Assembly (NCBI GenBank): GCA_006937955.1
Contig: SSNP01000242.1
Span: forward strand, 151,637-215,636
Length of the DNA stretch: 64,000 nt
Direction: 5' to 3'
Source of the DNA: Pachypanchax playfairii
Lineage: Eukaryota; Chordata; Actinopteri; Cyprinodontiformes; Aplocheilidae
The translations under genes were made by a program, and so were the position numbers. The notes under the pieces were generated by a model. It did not search any database, was not told the DNA's origin, and saw only the letters and a list, made by a program, of their open reading frames with translations. How positions within the stretch are numbered: the stretch's first letter is position 1; every line of letters starts with the position of its first letter. This document shows positions 1 to 10,654 of the stretch, piece by piece.

Positions 1-2724
1 TCCTACACTTTACATACAGATGCGAGTACCTTTGGCCTCGGTGCTGCCCTCTACCAGGAGCAACAGGGGCAGCAGCGCGTTATTGCTTACGCAAGTCGGG
101 GTCTGTCGAAATGTGAGTCCAGGTATCCTGCGCATAAATTGGAATTCCTTGCCCTTAAATGGGCAGTAACAGAGAAGTTCCAGGATTACCTGTATGGGAA
201 CACATTCCTCGTTATCACAGATAGCAACCCATTGACTTACATTCTTACCTCTGCAAAGCTCGACGCCACGAGCTACAGATGGTTGGCCGCTCTGTCGACG
301 TTTGATTTCCAGCTACAGTATCGAGCTGGCAAGCGAAATCAAGACGCGGATGGGCTGTCCAGACGTCCTCACAGCAGATTACCTGATGACACAACATCAC
401 AAAAGGAGTTGGAGAGGATACAACAATTCACCAAAAGACATTTGTCAGAGGCTGATTATGCACACCTGAATGAAAACACCATCAAGGCCATCTGTGAGAA
501 GCATTTGGTTCAACAAGCAGTAAACGATCACCCTGGAGAAACATCACCCAGCACCACCCTGGTTGTATCACTTGCTCATCATCCAAAGGCTCTCCCACAA
601 AGCTTCGAAGAGGAGGATCAGCTTGGTGGCTTACCTGTCATCCCCTCGTTAACACCAACTGAACTAAAAGAGAGGCAAAATGCTGATCCCTGTATTCGAG
701 AAGTACTCAGGCAAGTGGAGTCAGGAGAGAAACCTCCACCATCCTTGCGTAAAGAACTCCCTGAGCTTGGTCTCTTGTTAAGAGAGTGGAATAAACTCGA
801 GATCTTAAATGGTGTCTTATACCGCAGGCGGCAAGAGGGTGCCCAGACTCACTACCAGCTTGTGCTCCCTGAAACTCTGAGATCCTTAGCCTTCAAGAGT
901 CTCCATGATGACATGGGCCACATGGGCACAGAACGCACTCTAGATCTCATCCGGAAGCGTTTCTTTTGGCCCAAAATGTCAGTCGAAGTGGAAAACAAGA
1001 TCAAAACCTGCAACCGCTGCATACGACGTAAGACCATGCCTGAGAAAGCTGCACCACTTGTTAACATTGTGGCTACAAGACCACTCGAACTTGTGTGCAT
1101 GGATTTTCTTAGTGTGGAGCCAGACTCTAGTAACACTAAGGACATCCTGGTCATTACTGACCATTTTACGAAATATGCAGTAGCAGTCCCCACCCCAAAT
1201 CAGAAAGCCAGGACAGTGGCCAAGAGCCTGTGGGAGCACTTTTTCAGTCATTATGGTATCCCTGAGAAAATCCACAGTGACCAGGGTCCTGACTTTGAGT
1301 CTCGAACAATAAAGGAACTGTGCGAGCTTATTGGCACCCAAAAGATAAGAACCACCCCTTATCATCCGAGAGGGAATCCCGTTGAACGCTTCAACAGGAC
1401 CTTGCTCGACATGTTGGGAACCCTTGAGAACCAGAAAAAGAGCCATTGGCGGGAGTACGTTAAGCCGTTAGTACACGCGTACAACTGTACTAAGAACGAG
1501 ACAACCGGCTTTGCTCCTTATGAGTTAATGTTTGGGCGACAGCCTAGATTGCCAGTCGACCTAGCCTTTGGCCTACCAGTCAATCACCAGCCAGGTTCAC
1601 ATTCGCAATACGTTCGCAACCTGAAATCCCAACTTGAAGACAGTTACAGAGTAGCAACTGAGAATGCCAAAAAGGTAGCCAGTCGCAACAAAGCGCGATT
1701 CGACAAGCATGTTGTTGACTCCACCTTAACAGAAGGCGACAGAGTCTTGGTCCGAAATGTCCGCCTTAGAGGCAAGCACAAATTAGCCGACAGATGGGAG
1801 CCCGATGTGTATATTGTTCTCAGACAGTCTGGAGACGTCCCAGTATATGTCGTGAAACCTGAGAACAGAGATGGCCCACAAAGAACTCTTCATCGTGACT
1901 TACTGCTGCCATGTGGTTTCCTCCCTGTGACCCCAATTGAACATGAAACTAGCACATCCAAGACAGTAAAGCGACCCAGAACTCGGCAACATCCTAAAGG
2001 TGACAGTTTGGATAGAGTTGATGGGGATGAATCTCAATCTGATTCTGAGGAATATCACTACAATGGCCAGAGAAACCTGAGAGTGGAAACGCTAAGTTCT
2101 GACCCGACCCATGGACCCATAGAACTCTTACCTGATCCTGAAGACAAAGACTTAACTGATGCTGAAGACAAAGACTTACCTGATCCTGAAGACAAAGACT
2201 TACCTGATCCTGAAGACAAAGACTTAACTGATGCTGAAGACAAAGACTTACCTGATCCTGGAAACTATGACTTGCCTGATTCCACAGACAAAGACCTACC
2301 TGACCCTGAGGACAAAGACTTAACTGATGCTGAAGACAAAGACTTACCTGATCCTGGAAACTATGACTTGCCTGATTCCACAGACAAAGACCTACCTGAC
2401 CCTGAGGACAGCAACTCAGCTGCTGGACAGGAAACTGGAAACCTACCTGAGGAGGATCTAGATAATGTCCATCCTTCAATTCAACCTGCTCAGGAGAGAA
2501 AAGAAAACACAAGTGTTATGGACCAAACTGAAATCCTGATGGAAAGCGACTGTTCGAGAAGGCCCATCAGAGACAAAAGGGCAGCTAAAAGACTGACTTA
2601 TCCTGAGCTTGGAAATCCATTGGTTACAATAGTTCAGTCTTTATTTCAAACCTTGAGTGATGTGTTTACAGACTCCCTTGAAGAACCCAGCTTTCCAAAA
2701 ATGCCTAGAGTAATGACAGTATGA
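1..2724 (+). CDS. Ty3/gypsy retrotransposon pol, 3' part (RNase H, integrase); 5' end outside window
   Basis: The frame is open from the first base to the stop at 2724, so the true start lies upstream; the ATG-like start at 139 is not meaningful. The order is RNase H then integrase, the Ty3/gypsy arrangement. RNase H acidic residues are visible: Asp at base 19 (HTDAS), Glu at 142, Asp at 220 (TDSNPL) and Asp at 349 (DADGLSR). An HHCC zinc-binding domain follows (His at 904 and 919, Cys at 1009 and 1018; HX4H-X29-CX2C). The integrase core has Asp at 1102 (MDFL), Asp at 1279 (HSDQG) and Glu at 1384 (NPVERFN), giving a D,D(35)E spacing. A basic C-terminal domain near 1735-1920 ends in a HRDLLLPCGFLP motif, then comes an acidic repeat tail. 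No stop or frameshift is seen in this part, so the copy may be recent. No env ORF lies before the LTR. It is in the same orientation as gria3. Family-level identification is firm; the exact family name is not known to me. Confidence 0.93.
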   Translation, partial: SYTLHTDASTFGLGAALYQEQQGQQRVIAYASRGLSKCESRYPAHKLEFLALKWAVTEKFQDYLYGNTFLVITDSNPLTYILTSAKLDATSYRWLAALSTFDFQLQYRAGKRNQDADGLSRRPHSRLPDDTTSQKELERIQQFTKRHLSEADYAHLNENTIKAICEKHLVQQAVNDHPGETSPSTTLVVSLAHHPKALPQSFEEEDQLGGLPVIPSLTPTELKERQNADPCIREVLRQVESGEKPPPSLRKELPELGLLLREWNKLEILNGVLYRRRQEGAQTHYQLVLPETLRSLAFKSLHDDMGHMGTERTLDLIRKRFFWPKMSVEVENKIKTCNRCIRRKTMPEKAAPLVNIVATRPLELVCMDFLSVEPDSSNTKDILVITDHFTKYAVAVPTPNQKARTVAKSLWEHFFSHYGIPEKIHSDQGPDFESRTIKELCELIGTQKIRTTPYHPRGNPVERFNRTLLDMLGTLENQKKSHWREYVKPLVHAYNCTKNETTGFAPYELMFGRQPRLPVDLAFGLPVNHQPGSHSQYVRNLKSQLEDSYRVATENAKKVASRNKARFDKHVVDSTLTEGDRVLVRNVRLRGKHKLADRWEPDVYIVLRQSGDVPVYVVKPENRDGPQRTLHRDLLLPCGFLPVTPIEHETSTSKTVKRPRTRQHPKGDSLDRVDGDESQSDSEEYHYNGQRNLRVETLSSDPTHGPIELLPDPEDKDLTDAEDKDLPDPEDKDLPDPEDKDLTDAEDKDLPDPGNYDLPDSTDKDLPDPEDKDLTDAEDKDLPDPGNYDLPDSTDKDLPDPEDSNSAAGQETGNLPEEDLDNVHPSIQPAQERKENTSVMDQTEILMESDCSRRPIRDKRAAKRLTYPELGNPLVTIVQSLFQTLSDVFTDSLEEPSFPKMPRVMTV
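2122..2412 (+). repeat. In-frame tandem repeat in the pol C-terminal tail (DLPDPEDK-type)
   Basis: A 24-bp unit encoding eight residues (variants of DKDLPDPE, DKDLTDAE, NYDLPDPG, DSTDKDLP) is repeated about twelve times. Some units are arranged in a 96-bp higher-order repeat: the block starting at 2221 recurs at 2317 nearly unchanged. The encoded tail is very acidic and Pro-rich and looks disordered. Because the units are in frame, the reverse strand is also open here, which is a by-product and not a gene. Confidence 0.9.
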
Positions 2725-2754
2725 ATTCAAAATGCACAGGGACGTGCATTAGGT

Positions 2755-2767
2755 AAAGAGGGGAGGA
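2755..2767 (+). other. Polypurine tract, plus-strand primer of the LTR element
   Basis: Thirteen purines (aaagaggggagga) lie immediately before the TGTA that opens the LTR. This is the standard position for second-strand priming in LTR retrotransposons. Confidence 0.8.
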
Positions 2768-3888
2768 TGTAACCCATGTTAAAATATGACATAATAAATA
2801 AGTTGCAAGTTAAAAGTGATTCATTCAATTTAAATTAGTTCATAAGTTAATTAAAAATGTAAATGCAGCAATAATATAATGTTCACAATTAAAAGTATGC
2901 TGACAAAAAATATGATGTCGCTGCCCCTTTAAGAGACTAGTGAGATTGGCGCTGCACGTCAATGACGTTCAGCAGAGACCTGAGGGAGAGGAAACGTGCG
3001 GTGGTAGACGAACAGAAAAAGAGTGGAAAAGTTCATATTAAGCTTGGAAAAGCATAACTTACCTGGTCGGGAACTGACAGGGATTTTATGAGAATTGAAC
3101 CACACCGGTTTTGGTCAGGTTTTTTTGTTTGGTTTGGAGCTCGGTCGGAGCAAGGATTGGTCTGCCGTGTGCTGGCGTGCACTTTCAGATGAGATTCAAG
3201 ATGGCGAGCCAGACCCGGACTTTCAACTCACCTCCTCCATCGCATCGGTGAGGGAATCTCCTGCGTACGGTAACTCGCTGCCAGAGTGGTAGGAGTATCA
3301 GGAGTTATTTCGAACAGAACAGAACTTTGAACTGATTGAATTATTATTTTGGACCGAAACAAACTGAAACGTTTCATTGGACTTGGAGAATTGAACTCAC
3401 ATTGAACTTGGACTTTTGTTAAAGGTTTCATACTTTTATTTGAACATTGAGTTCATTATTTTGAATGTGATTTTGGATTATTGTGGTCCATTTTGATTTG
3501 GTTGTGTAATTTGAAGGTAATTCTTACCTGTAAAAGAAAGAAAAGAGTTAACTCAGGAGAAAAATAGTCATCCTAAAATAGGCATCCTAAATTAGGTTCA
3601 ATCTAAAAAAAAGACTGGTTTAATTTAGTTTAGATTAGCTTCCTAAACAAGTTGGTGATCAAAAGAAAAGAGTGAAACATTTTTTCTTTGATACTTACCT
3701 CATTGTCAAAACCCTGCAGGGTATTTTTTGGATTTGTGTACTGTTTTTTATATGTGTAAATTTTATTTAGTAAACTGCCGGCCTTTTGTACTTAAAGCAA
3801 CGGTCTCTGGTCATTATTTGTGCTCCCCACTCCTTAGAACCTAGAACTGGTCCAGTGGCGCAGTAAGTGGAGTGATACTGGTGCTACA
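2768..3888 (+). repeat. 3' LTR of the Ty3/gypsy element (about 1.12 kb)
   Basis: The segment begins TGTAACCC directly after the polypurine tract and, by my reading, ends ...GGTGCTACA at 3888, so the ends form the short inverted repeat TGTA/TACA. The length (1121 bp) is on the long side for a fish gypsy LTR. A CCCCTTTAAGAG stretch near 2923-2934 could be a core-promoter region. A G-rich part around 2985-3010 and AT-rich stretches follow. The 5' LTR is outside the window, so the right boundary and the target-site duplication cannot be confirmed by comparison. Open frames inside it (for example 3095-3292) show no protein similarity that I recognise. Confidence 0.75.
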
Positions 3889-6800
3889 CATGACATGCCT
3901 AACCTAAACTCAGTTCATACCTCAGTCCCAAGTCTATTTTAAAGTAAAAAAAAATTACAATCCAGTCCAGAATTATATCCCCACAAGGCCTATTGGTCCC
4001 GACAAGGTCAGTGATTATACCAGAAAAGGCCCCAAAATAGTAACAAAAACAAGTATACACACACAACAAATGCATACCCACAATGAGCTGCTGTTATCCC
4101 ACTTCTAGAGGGATTCTTTAAATTCATCTTGAAACTGAGTATTTATAGTTTTCTATCTAAAATTAAGTCAACTAGAAAATTTAATCCAGATGTTCTACTA
4201 GATTTCCTGCTTATGGTCTATGTTAATCTGAGTTTTTTGTATCACACAGGAGGCGCTAAATGAGCCCAGCTAGCCTAGCATGAAAAAAACGATGCTAAAA
4301 GTTTGGGTTTATTTTTCAACATAGATACTCCTGATACTCTAACGTTTCAAAGAAAAATTAACTTGACCAATGACCAGCAGTTCAGACTTTTATCAACATT
4401 CCATGCAGCACATTGACACACTGATTAAATTGTTAAATTTAACCACTTTGTCATGTTTATCCAGGGATATATTTTTTGGTGAAGCTTTCAAATATTTAGC
4501 ATATGGATTTTAATTGTAGAATAATCATGTTTGACCAGAGCTCTATTATTATTATTGTTATTATTATACATTTATAAACATATATTATATGCTTGGAAAC
4601 TTGAAGATAGCCTACTCTTAACTTGATGTTGGAAAGTATTACTCCTTGTAATACCATCCAAACTATAACTTAAACTATCTGTGCCAGATATTTTTAGAAC
4701 CTTCACTTTCCGTTACTATGACCTGCTTTTTCCTGTAACTGTTTCTACAAGTAGTTTTAGTGGAGAAAGCATCAAATGATGCGTGAAACGCCTCCTTTTA
4801 GGTGAACAAGCAGAGAAACTTAATCTGAAACCCTGAAACCTATGTCACACCTGTTACACTTTCCCAGAGTTGTATGTAGTTTTGTTGAACTTAATTCTGC
4901 TCTTAGCACCTAATGATAATTAAAACCCCTGGTGAAAATGATCCTTTACACACAGCAAAGAATTGGTGTTAGCTTTAGTTTTTCTGTGCTGGAACCAGCG
5001 TTTTACACTGTAGAAACAAGGTGCTAACGTCAGGCTTCAGTTTAACTATAACAGGTTTGGTAAAAAAAAAAATTTGGGAGTCACAGAAACCTTTTGTCCG
5101 TGAGTGCTCAACAGTCTCCATTTATTTATTTATGTCAGTAACCATAACCAAAATACATTTTTCACACACACACAAGCAGTAAAACACAATCGACATCTGA
5201 GGCCAGTTCCACAAATGACTTTAATTTAGCCCGACATGGTCCCATCTCTGTCCTCAAGCTGTTGTGCTGCAGTCCATATCCCACTTATTCCACAAGGCTT
5301 CCATGCTCTTTCTCATTTCTTTCTCCATTCTCTTTACTTCTTCCACATTCATCTGGAAGGAAGAGCACACTCTATGCCCGCAGTGGTGATTGGGAGGATT
5401 AGTGATGTGTGAGGGACTTTCTCACTAGCTTTCTGGAAATCCAATTACAGAATATCATAAGCCTTACATGTTTCATACTCTGCTGAATCCTTCTCAAAAA
5501 TGCACATTGCCAAACTCAAAAGGTCAGTGTTTAGCTGCCGTCCTCACGTATACTTTGGATACAAGGTAAGAGGAGGGATCAACTTTGAAAGCATAAGGCA
5601 AGTCCTACAGCACTCGTCATTCCTCTGCATTGCAGCAAATGGTGGATTGCATGAGCCTGTTGAAGAAGAGGTTGTTATTTGCACTGTGTAATGGGATCAG
5701 ATCTCAGGGTATGTCAGCTGAGGTGGAGCGAGGGCCAAAGGGGTTAGCTTTGTTATCTCCTCATATGTATTCCTTAATTGCATGTGTCAAGGAGATGGCA
5801 TGGAGAGTGAGGTTTCACTCATTTATGTTGGATCCTGTAGAAATAATTATGCCCAAAGTTATTCAGCATCTCGTACAATCTGACTCTCGAAGGATTTTTC
5901 TTTTTATCTAGAGTGGCCAGAGTAATAAAAGTTTGAACGGCCCCCTCGTTCAAACGTCTTGCTCTTTTACTCTGCATTATGATGAAAAGAAAAGACGGCG
6001 AGGATAATAAGGTCGTCTCTTAACGCGTGGGTTCTTTTTGGAGTGTCTGTCTGTGTTCTTTCAGATCTGTGTGTTGCTGTGTGTTCAAACACAAGCATAA
6101 GACCCCGTAGGTGAAAATATCCATCATAGGAGATGGACTTGAGTCATTGACTCCCTTGAGGATTGCTCAACAGTCACAAGTACCTGACTATATCATCAAG
6201 ATGGCAGGTAGAGAGGCAATGAAGCCGATGGCTAAAGGGATGTGAAGAGAAACAAATAGAGGAGAGAGAAACAGAAATGAACTTAAATGGGTCGAATCTG
6301 TTCTCAGTAACTTGTGTCTGAAAGCTAATTTCACATTAAAAGCACATTGTTTTCATAACAACCTCAAATGTTTTCATAAAAGTAATTTACCAAAAATCTG
6401 GATATATGTTTGGAAATGATCATCCTTTCTGTAGAGTAGGCTGTGGATAATACCATAAAAATCCAAACTGATTTAAAGCAACATGAAAGATTGATAGAAT
6501 TGCAGATAAAAATTATTAGAACATATTTAAAAGTATCAACATCATTAATGAATTAATTCTGAATTATATCTTTCTTGTTAGATAAAAATATCTCAGTTAA
6601 AACATTGGTGTTATGACAGAATAAGAATAATTGCATTTTGTCATATTTTAGGAGAAAAAAAAAGAAATAATTTTAAGATGCCATGAATTTTTAATTATTT
6701 AAATTAATATTAATAAGGGATGCTCTGGTTAGTTAACTGATACCATGAACTCTGCAATAATTTCACAGAAAATGTTTATTTTTCACTGGAAATGTTATTT

Positions 6801-7778
6801 TTGTGATTTTTTTTTTTTATATTTCATTTTTTATCTACCTCACCATCATTTGTTGTAACAGGAGAAAAATAATAAAACCTGTCTTTCAATTTATTGCATT
6901 TTTTTATGTAGTAGAAGTATTGGCAAGTACTCAGATCCAAGTATCACTTTGAAAAAAGTGGTATCATTGCATCCCTAATATTAATATATTTATGCAGCAA
7001 TTTTATTTCCCCCACATATCCATTTTTATTTCCTAAGACATAATTTTTAAATTAATTTCTTGGATTCTTTCAGCATAAATATTTGGATTTCCCCAGAAGT
7101 CCCTCATATTTTATTCATTTTATTTAATTCATCTTTTACTAAAATCTGTCCTGACAACTGTAAATGTATTTATTTATTTATTTAGTACAAACATACATTT
7201 TCCTCAGCACACTTTGGAACCTGTTTGTTTAGTTCTCTAAATCATAAAACGTTACATGAAAATCTGAAGAAGTTGTCTTAAGTTGTTTAAAGTGAGATAA
7301 AAAGCCTATTGTTACCATGGCAACAAACTGATCTCTTCTGAGCTCCAGGCTAATAAATCTCAAAGACGAAGCATCTCCAGACCAGGCTCCTTACTCCCTG
7401 TTGACCATTAAACACTCACACACATGCAAAATAGATGCAGACACAGATGTGAATCCACCGAGCTTACCGGTAGATTACTTGTACTTTTTTTATTTTCGAA
7501 TCCAAACAGCAGATGAGGCACTGAGCCCTGGGAATTGACAACCTGGAGCTTGAACATGGAGCAGCAAACAAATTCAGAGTTTATTTAAACAAAGTGGCTG
7601 TAAACCAAGATGTTTTAATGTAATCACTGCAAAGCAGCGTTTTTGCATAGATGTTTATGTAAGATACTAGTCCAGGGATCCAGTAAAGATGTGACCTTAC
7701 ACCTCTAAATGTATGGGCCATCCACCCATCGTTAGTTTGTGACATTTCTTTTTGTTTTTGTGACAGGTTGTGCACTAA
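3889..7778. other. Upstream gria3 intron, AT-rich, no gene seen
   Basis: I see no coding exon, RNA gene or clear transposon ends here. There are short homopolymer and (TTTA)n tracts (for example 5118-5133 and 7169-7183). The small open frames at 5500-5691 and 5630-5911 have no recognisable similarity or splice context. Confidence 0.6.
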
Positions 7779-8454
7779 TGGTGCGTTCACACCGGCCCAA
7801 CCATCAACTTCATAAGCGGCAAGTTTACATGTAAAGTCTATGGTGGACGGGCTTCAGACAGACGTCAACGGCTCTGCAACGCTTTGTGAGCGTTATGAGC
7901 GACAACTTTTCAAGCTTTTCTAGCGTTTCAGGCGTTGATGCTTGAAAAGCTAGAAAAGCTCAAAGTTCAGCGAGCTGAACTTTTGACGTTGATAACGCTC
8001 TTGAAGCTGCATGTCAACCAATCAGAGTGTCTCATCTTAGTGATGTAAGACGTCACAGCACGTAGCCGGAAAGAAGCGGGATCAGCCAAAATGGAAGATA
8101 AATTAACCTCATCCAAACGTAGCTCCTGGAGCAAATGGTTAAACTCAACAAACTCAGAACGCATCTGAAGAATGGGGTGTATCCACAAACGGCGCTGATG
8201 CACCCGACGTCGACGTTGTCTAGATCTATGAAGTAAATAAATCCAAGCCACTGTCTCAATATGATCCGCAATAGCTCCGAACATCCGATAACAAAGGAAG
8301 CCCCGCCTTCGCCCTCTTTTTCGGTCAGGCTTTACGAGCTTTAACGCCTATGCGCTCTGACTGGCAGGCGTTATGAGCTTCAACTTCAAACGTCAAATTT
8401 GGAGCGTTATCAGCGTTGCTTGACGTTGACAAAGTGGCCGGTGTGAATGCACCA
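7779..8454. mobile_element. Harbinger-type MITE (676 bp), TAA target duplication
   Basis: The ends are inverted repeats: TGGTGCGTTCACACCGGCC on the left, and on the right the complement of TGGTGCATTCACACCGGCC, differing at one position. They are flanked by TAA at 7776-7778 and 8455-8457. A TWA target duplication and GTGCGTTCACACC-like ends are typical of PIF/Harbinger MITEs in fish. The interior has further hairpins, notably around 7907-7957 (TTTTCAAGC...GCTTGAAAA), and repeated GCGTT motifs. The overlapping reverse-strand frames show no transposase motif, so it is non-autonomous. Confidence 0.85.
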
Positions 8455-9574
8455 TAACGCTGCTAATACTTAGGAGTATGTTGAAAGTGTACGCTCTTAG
8501 TTAATAATCTTAAATGTAAAAAAAAAAAAAACTGAAATAGATGTATTTTATTTGAGTTCAGTAAAACTTAGAGTAAGATTTACATTCGGGTCATGGTTAA
8601 AATGTCTCATTATATTTTTTATTTTTTTCTAGAAATTTGTGATTGTTGGTTCATTTAAAAGAAAAATCTTTGGTGAACAAAAATGAGAGAGTTATTGTTA
8701 TTTAAGACTTTGCGGAACAGGAAATATGTTAGTGATGTGAGAAAAGTAAATTTTCCATTAAATTCAATGCAAGTTTTGAAAATTTTGGAAATCTCCTTGA
8801 AATGGTAAATTTCCCTGACGAGGTCAACAACGACCCACCTGTGAATCCATCACCTTCTTATCTAGTGGAGAATAAACAAACTCATTGAGTCATCCTAAAT
8901 GAGGGAAGCCATACTGATCAACCAGACGCATCTCTGTGGGAGAGCTGTAAGACCTTACGTCAGATCATCTGAATCACATGAGCACCCTGACATGACATTA
9001 GACCTTTTGACTGAACCAACAACAACAGAGGACAACTGAACCTACAGCGAGCTATCCGTTTTTTTTTAAGCAGACTGGCCTATAAATATCTTTCTCGTAA
9101 CTCCATGTAAGTTTCCACTGACGTCATGAGTCAGATTAGTTCTTATTCAGAGGGAATTCTTTTATGCTGTAAAATTGTATATTTAGCAAAAAAAAACCAG
9201 ATGAACTCTTTTAATAAATTTCTCTTTAAAATTGAATCACAAACGTTTTGTGAGATCAGTGATATAATAGTTTTGCCTCTGAGAAATTTAACTCATGTCA
9301 CTTGTGTTTGCACTCGTGAAGGTCATGACAAAAAAAATGTGGAAAAATTGAGTAACTGAATAAAAGCTCCTAACCCTGGTTGTGTAACAGTAAACATTCC
9401 TGTCAGCGTTTGACGGAAATAAAAGTAACTGAAGTTCATTGTCTTTCTAAAATGTTTGCTTAAACATGGGTTTCAATAAAAAACTACAAATGTGACTAAT
9501 TTTTAATCTAAACATTCAAAACCTGCATTGTTTACTCGGATTAATCAGAAGAACATAAAAAACACTGTCTGTCT
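8455..9574. other. Intron sequence without recognised features
   Basis: AT-rich sequence with poly-A tracts. A small frame at 9126-9359 is not supported by any similarity or splice signal that I recognise. Confidence 0.55.
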
Positions 9575-9890
9575 GGTGGCGTAGTGGAAGGGCGATTGCC
9601 CTTTGTTCGAAAGATGGTGGGTGCCGGCAAGCTACGTCGAAGTATCCTTGGGTAAGATATTGAACCCGCAAATGCCTCGGGGTGGCCGTAGTCTTTCTGG
9701 AAGGATGTCATTCCCCTGATCGGTAAACTGGAGCTTGAGCCCGAGTCCTGGCAAGAGGCTACGTGTCAAAGTATCCTTGGGCAAGATACTGAACCCTGCA
9801 ACTGTCCCCTGGGCGCGGTTCAAGATGGCTGCCCTCTGGCTCAAATGCAGAGCCAAATTTCCCCACGAAGGATTAATATAGGAAATAAAA
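9575..9890 (+). mobile_element. tRNA-like SINE, internally duplicated
   Basis: The head (GGTGGCGTAGTGG... GTTCGAAAG) resembles pol III A and B boxes. The body carries the phrase GTATCCTTGGGCAAGATACTGAACC twice in near-identical form (around 9640-9668 and 9770-9798). The tail ATGCAGAGCCAAATTTCCCC then GGATTAATA matches a tail widespread in teleost genomes. A second, shorter member lies at 24613-24835. Family identification is from memory of teleost repeats. Confidence 0.6.
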
Positions 9891-10263
9891 TTAAAATTAA
9901 ATTAAACATAAGAGCCTGTCACTGGAGCACTGCTGTCAATCCCAGTGTTTCACCAGCCAACAACTTAACTAACCCCGAGCAACCATCAAACAATTAGTCT
10001 GCATTGAACCAACAAACCAACTGATGGAAATGACTAAAAATATTCTAATAAACTCAACTAATTAGCAAATTAAATAAGTAAAACAGTGGCTCGCAAACAC
10101 AAAAAATATTTCCTCCTGTGGGATTTTAAATGAAATTACCTGGATAAGACATTTTCTGTTAAAGTGAAAGTTCAGATCTTTTCAAGGCGCGCTCTCTGGG
10201 GAGGGCATCAACGTGTAATATCTCATAACTCTCTGAACAACCTCAGTTTGAGGAAATAGATAT

Positions 10264-10654
10264 TAAAGGTGGAATATGGAACAGGTTCATAAATAACAAT
10301 ATTTTTAACAAAATAATACCTCTACAGGGTGTTTAGAGGGGTGTAGAATAAAAATATGTTTTCTTTATAAATTATATTTGAAGTAAAATATAACAAAATA
10401 TTTATTCTGACAGGCATGACGTTGGCATTTTGTTTACATCTACCAGCCTTTGGAGCCCCTGGGATTTTGTTGTCCTTTTTGGGGAAGGAGTGACCGGAGA
10501 GGATTGGGAGCCAGAGTGGGTTTGGGTGATGAATTTTCGTGGCATCAGAGCACATGCAGGGGTCATGAGCCCGGCACCCCGATGGCTCGAGACCTTCTGC
10601 AGCATCCGCACACCGGATGTTGTTGTGGTGTTCATGTTCCATATTCAACCTATA
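10264..10654. mobile_element. Probable MITE with degenerate terminal inverted repeats
   Basis: The left end AAGGTGGAATATGGAACAGG and the right end (complement TAGGTTGAATATGGAACATG) are inverted repeats with about 16 of 20 matches. The interior is moderately GC-rich and contains frames open on both strands with no recognised product. The target duplication is unclear, so the superfamily is not assigned. Confidence 0.5.

Noticed and set aside
852..1446. Two minus-strand frames (113 and 155 residues) inside pol
   Set aside because: They overlap the clearly conserved integrase on the plus strand and show no family motifs; shadows of pol.
1994..2512. 172-residue minus-strand frame
   Set aside because: Open only because the in-frame 24-bp repeats of pol lack stops in this reverse frame.
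9575..9890. Functional tRNA gene at the SINE head
   Set aside because: A and B box-like words exist, but no cloverleaf with a plausible anticodon arm can be drawn, and the sequence continues into a known-type SINE body.
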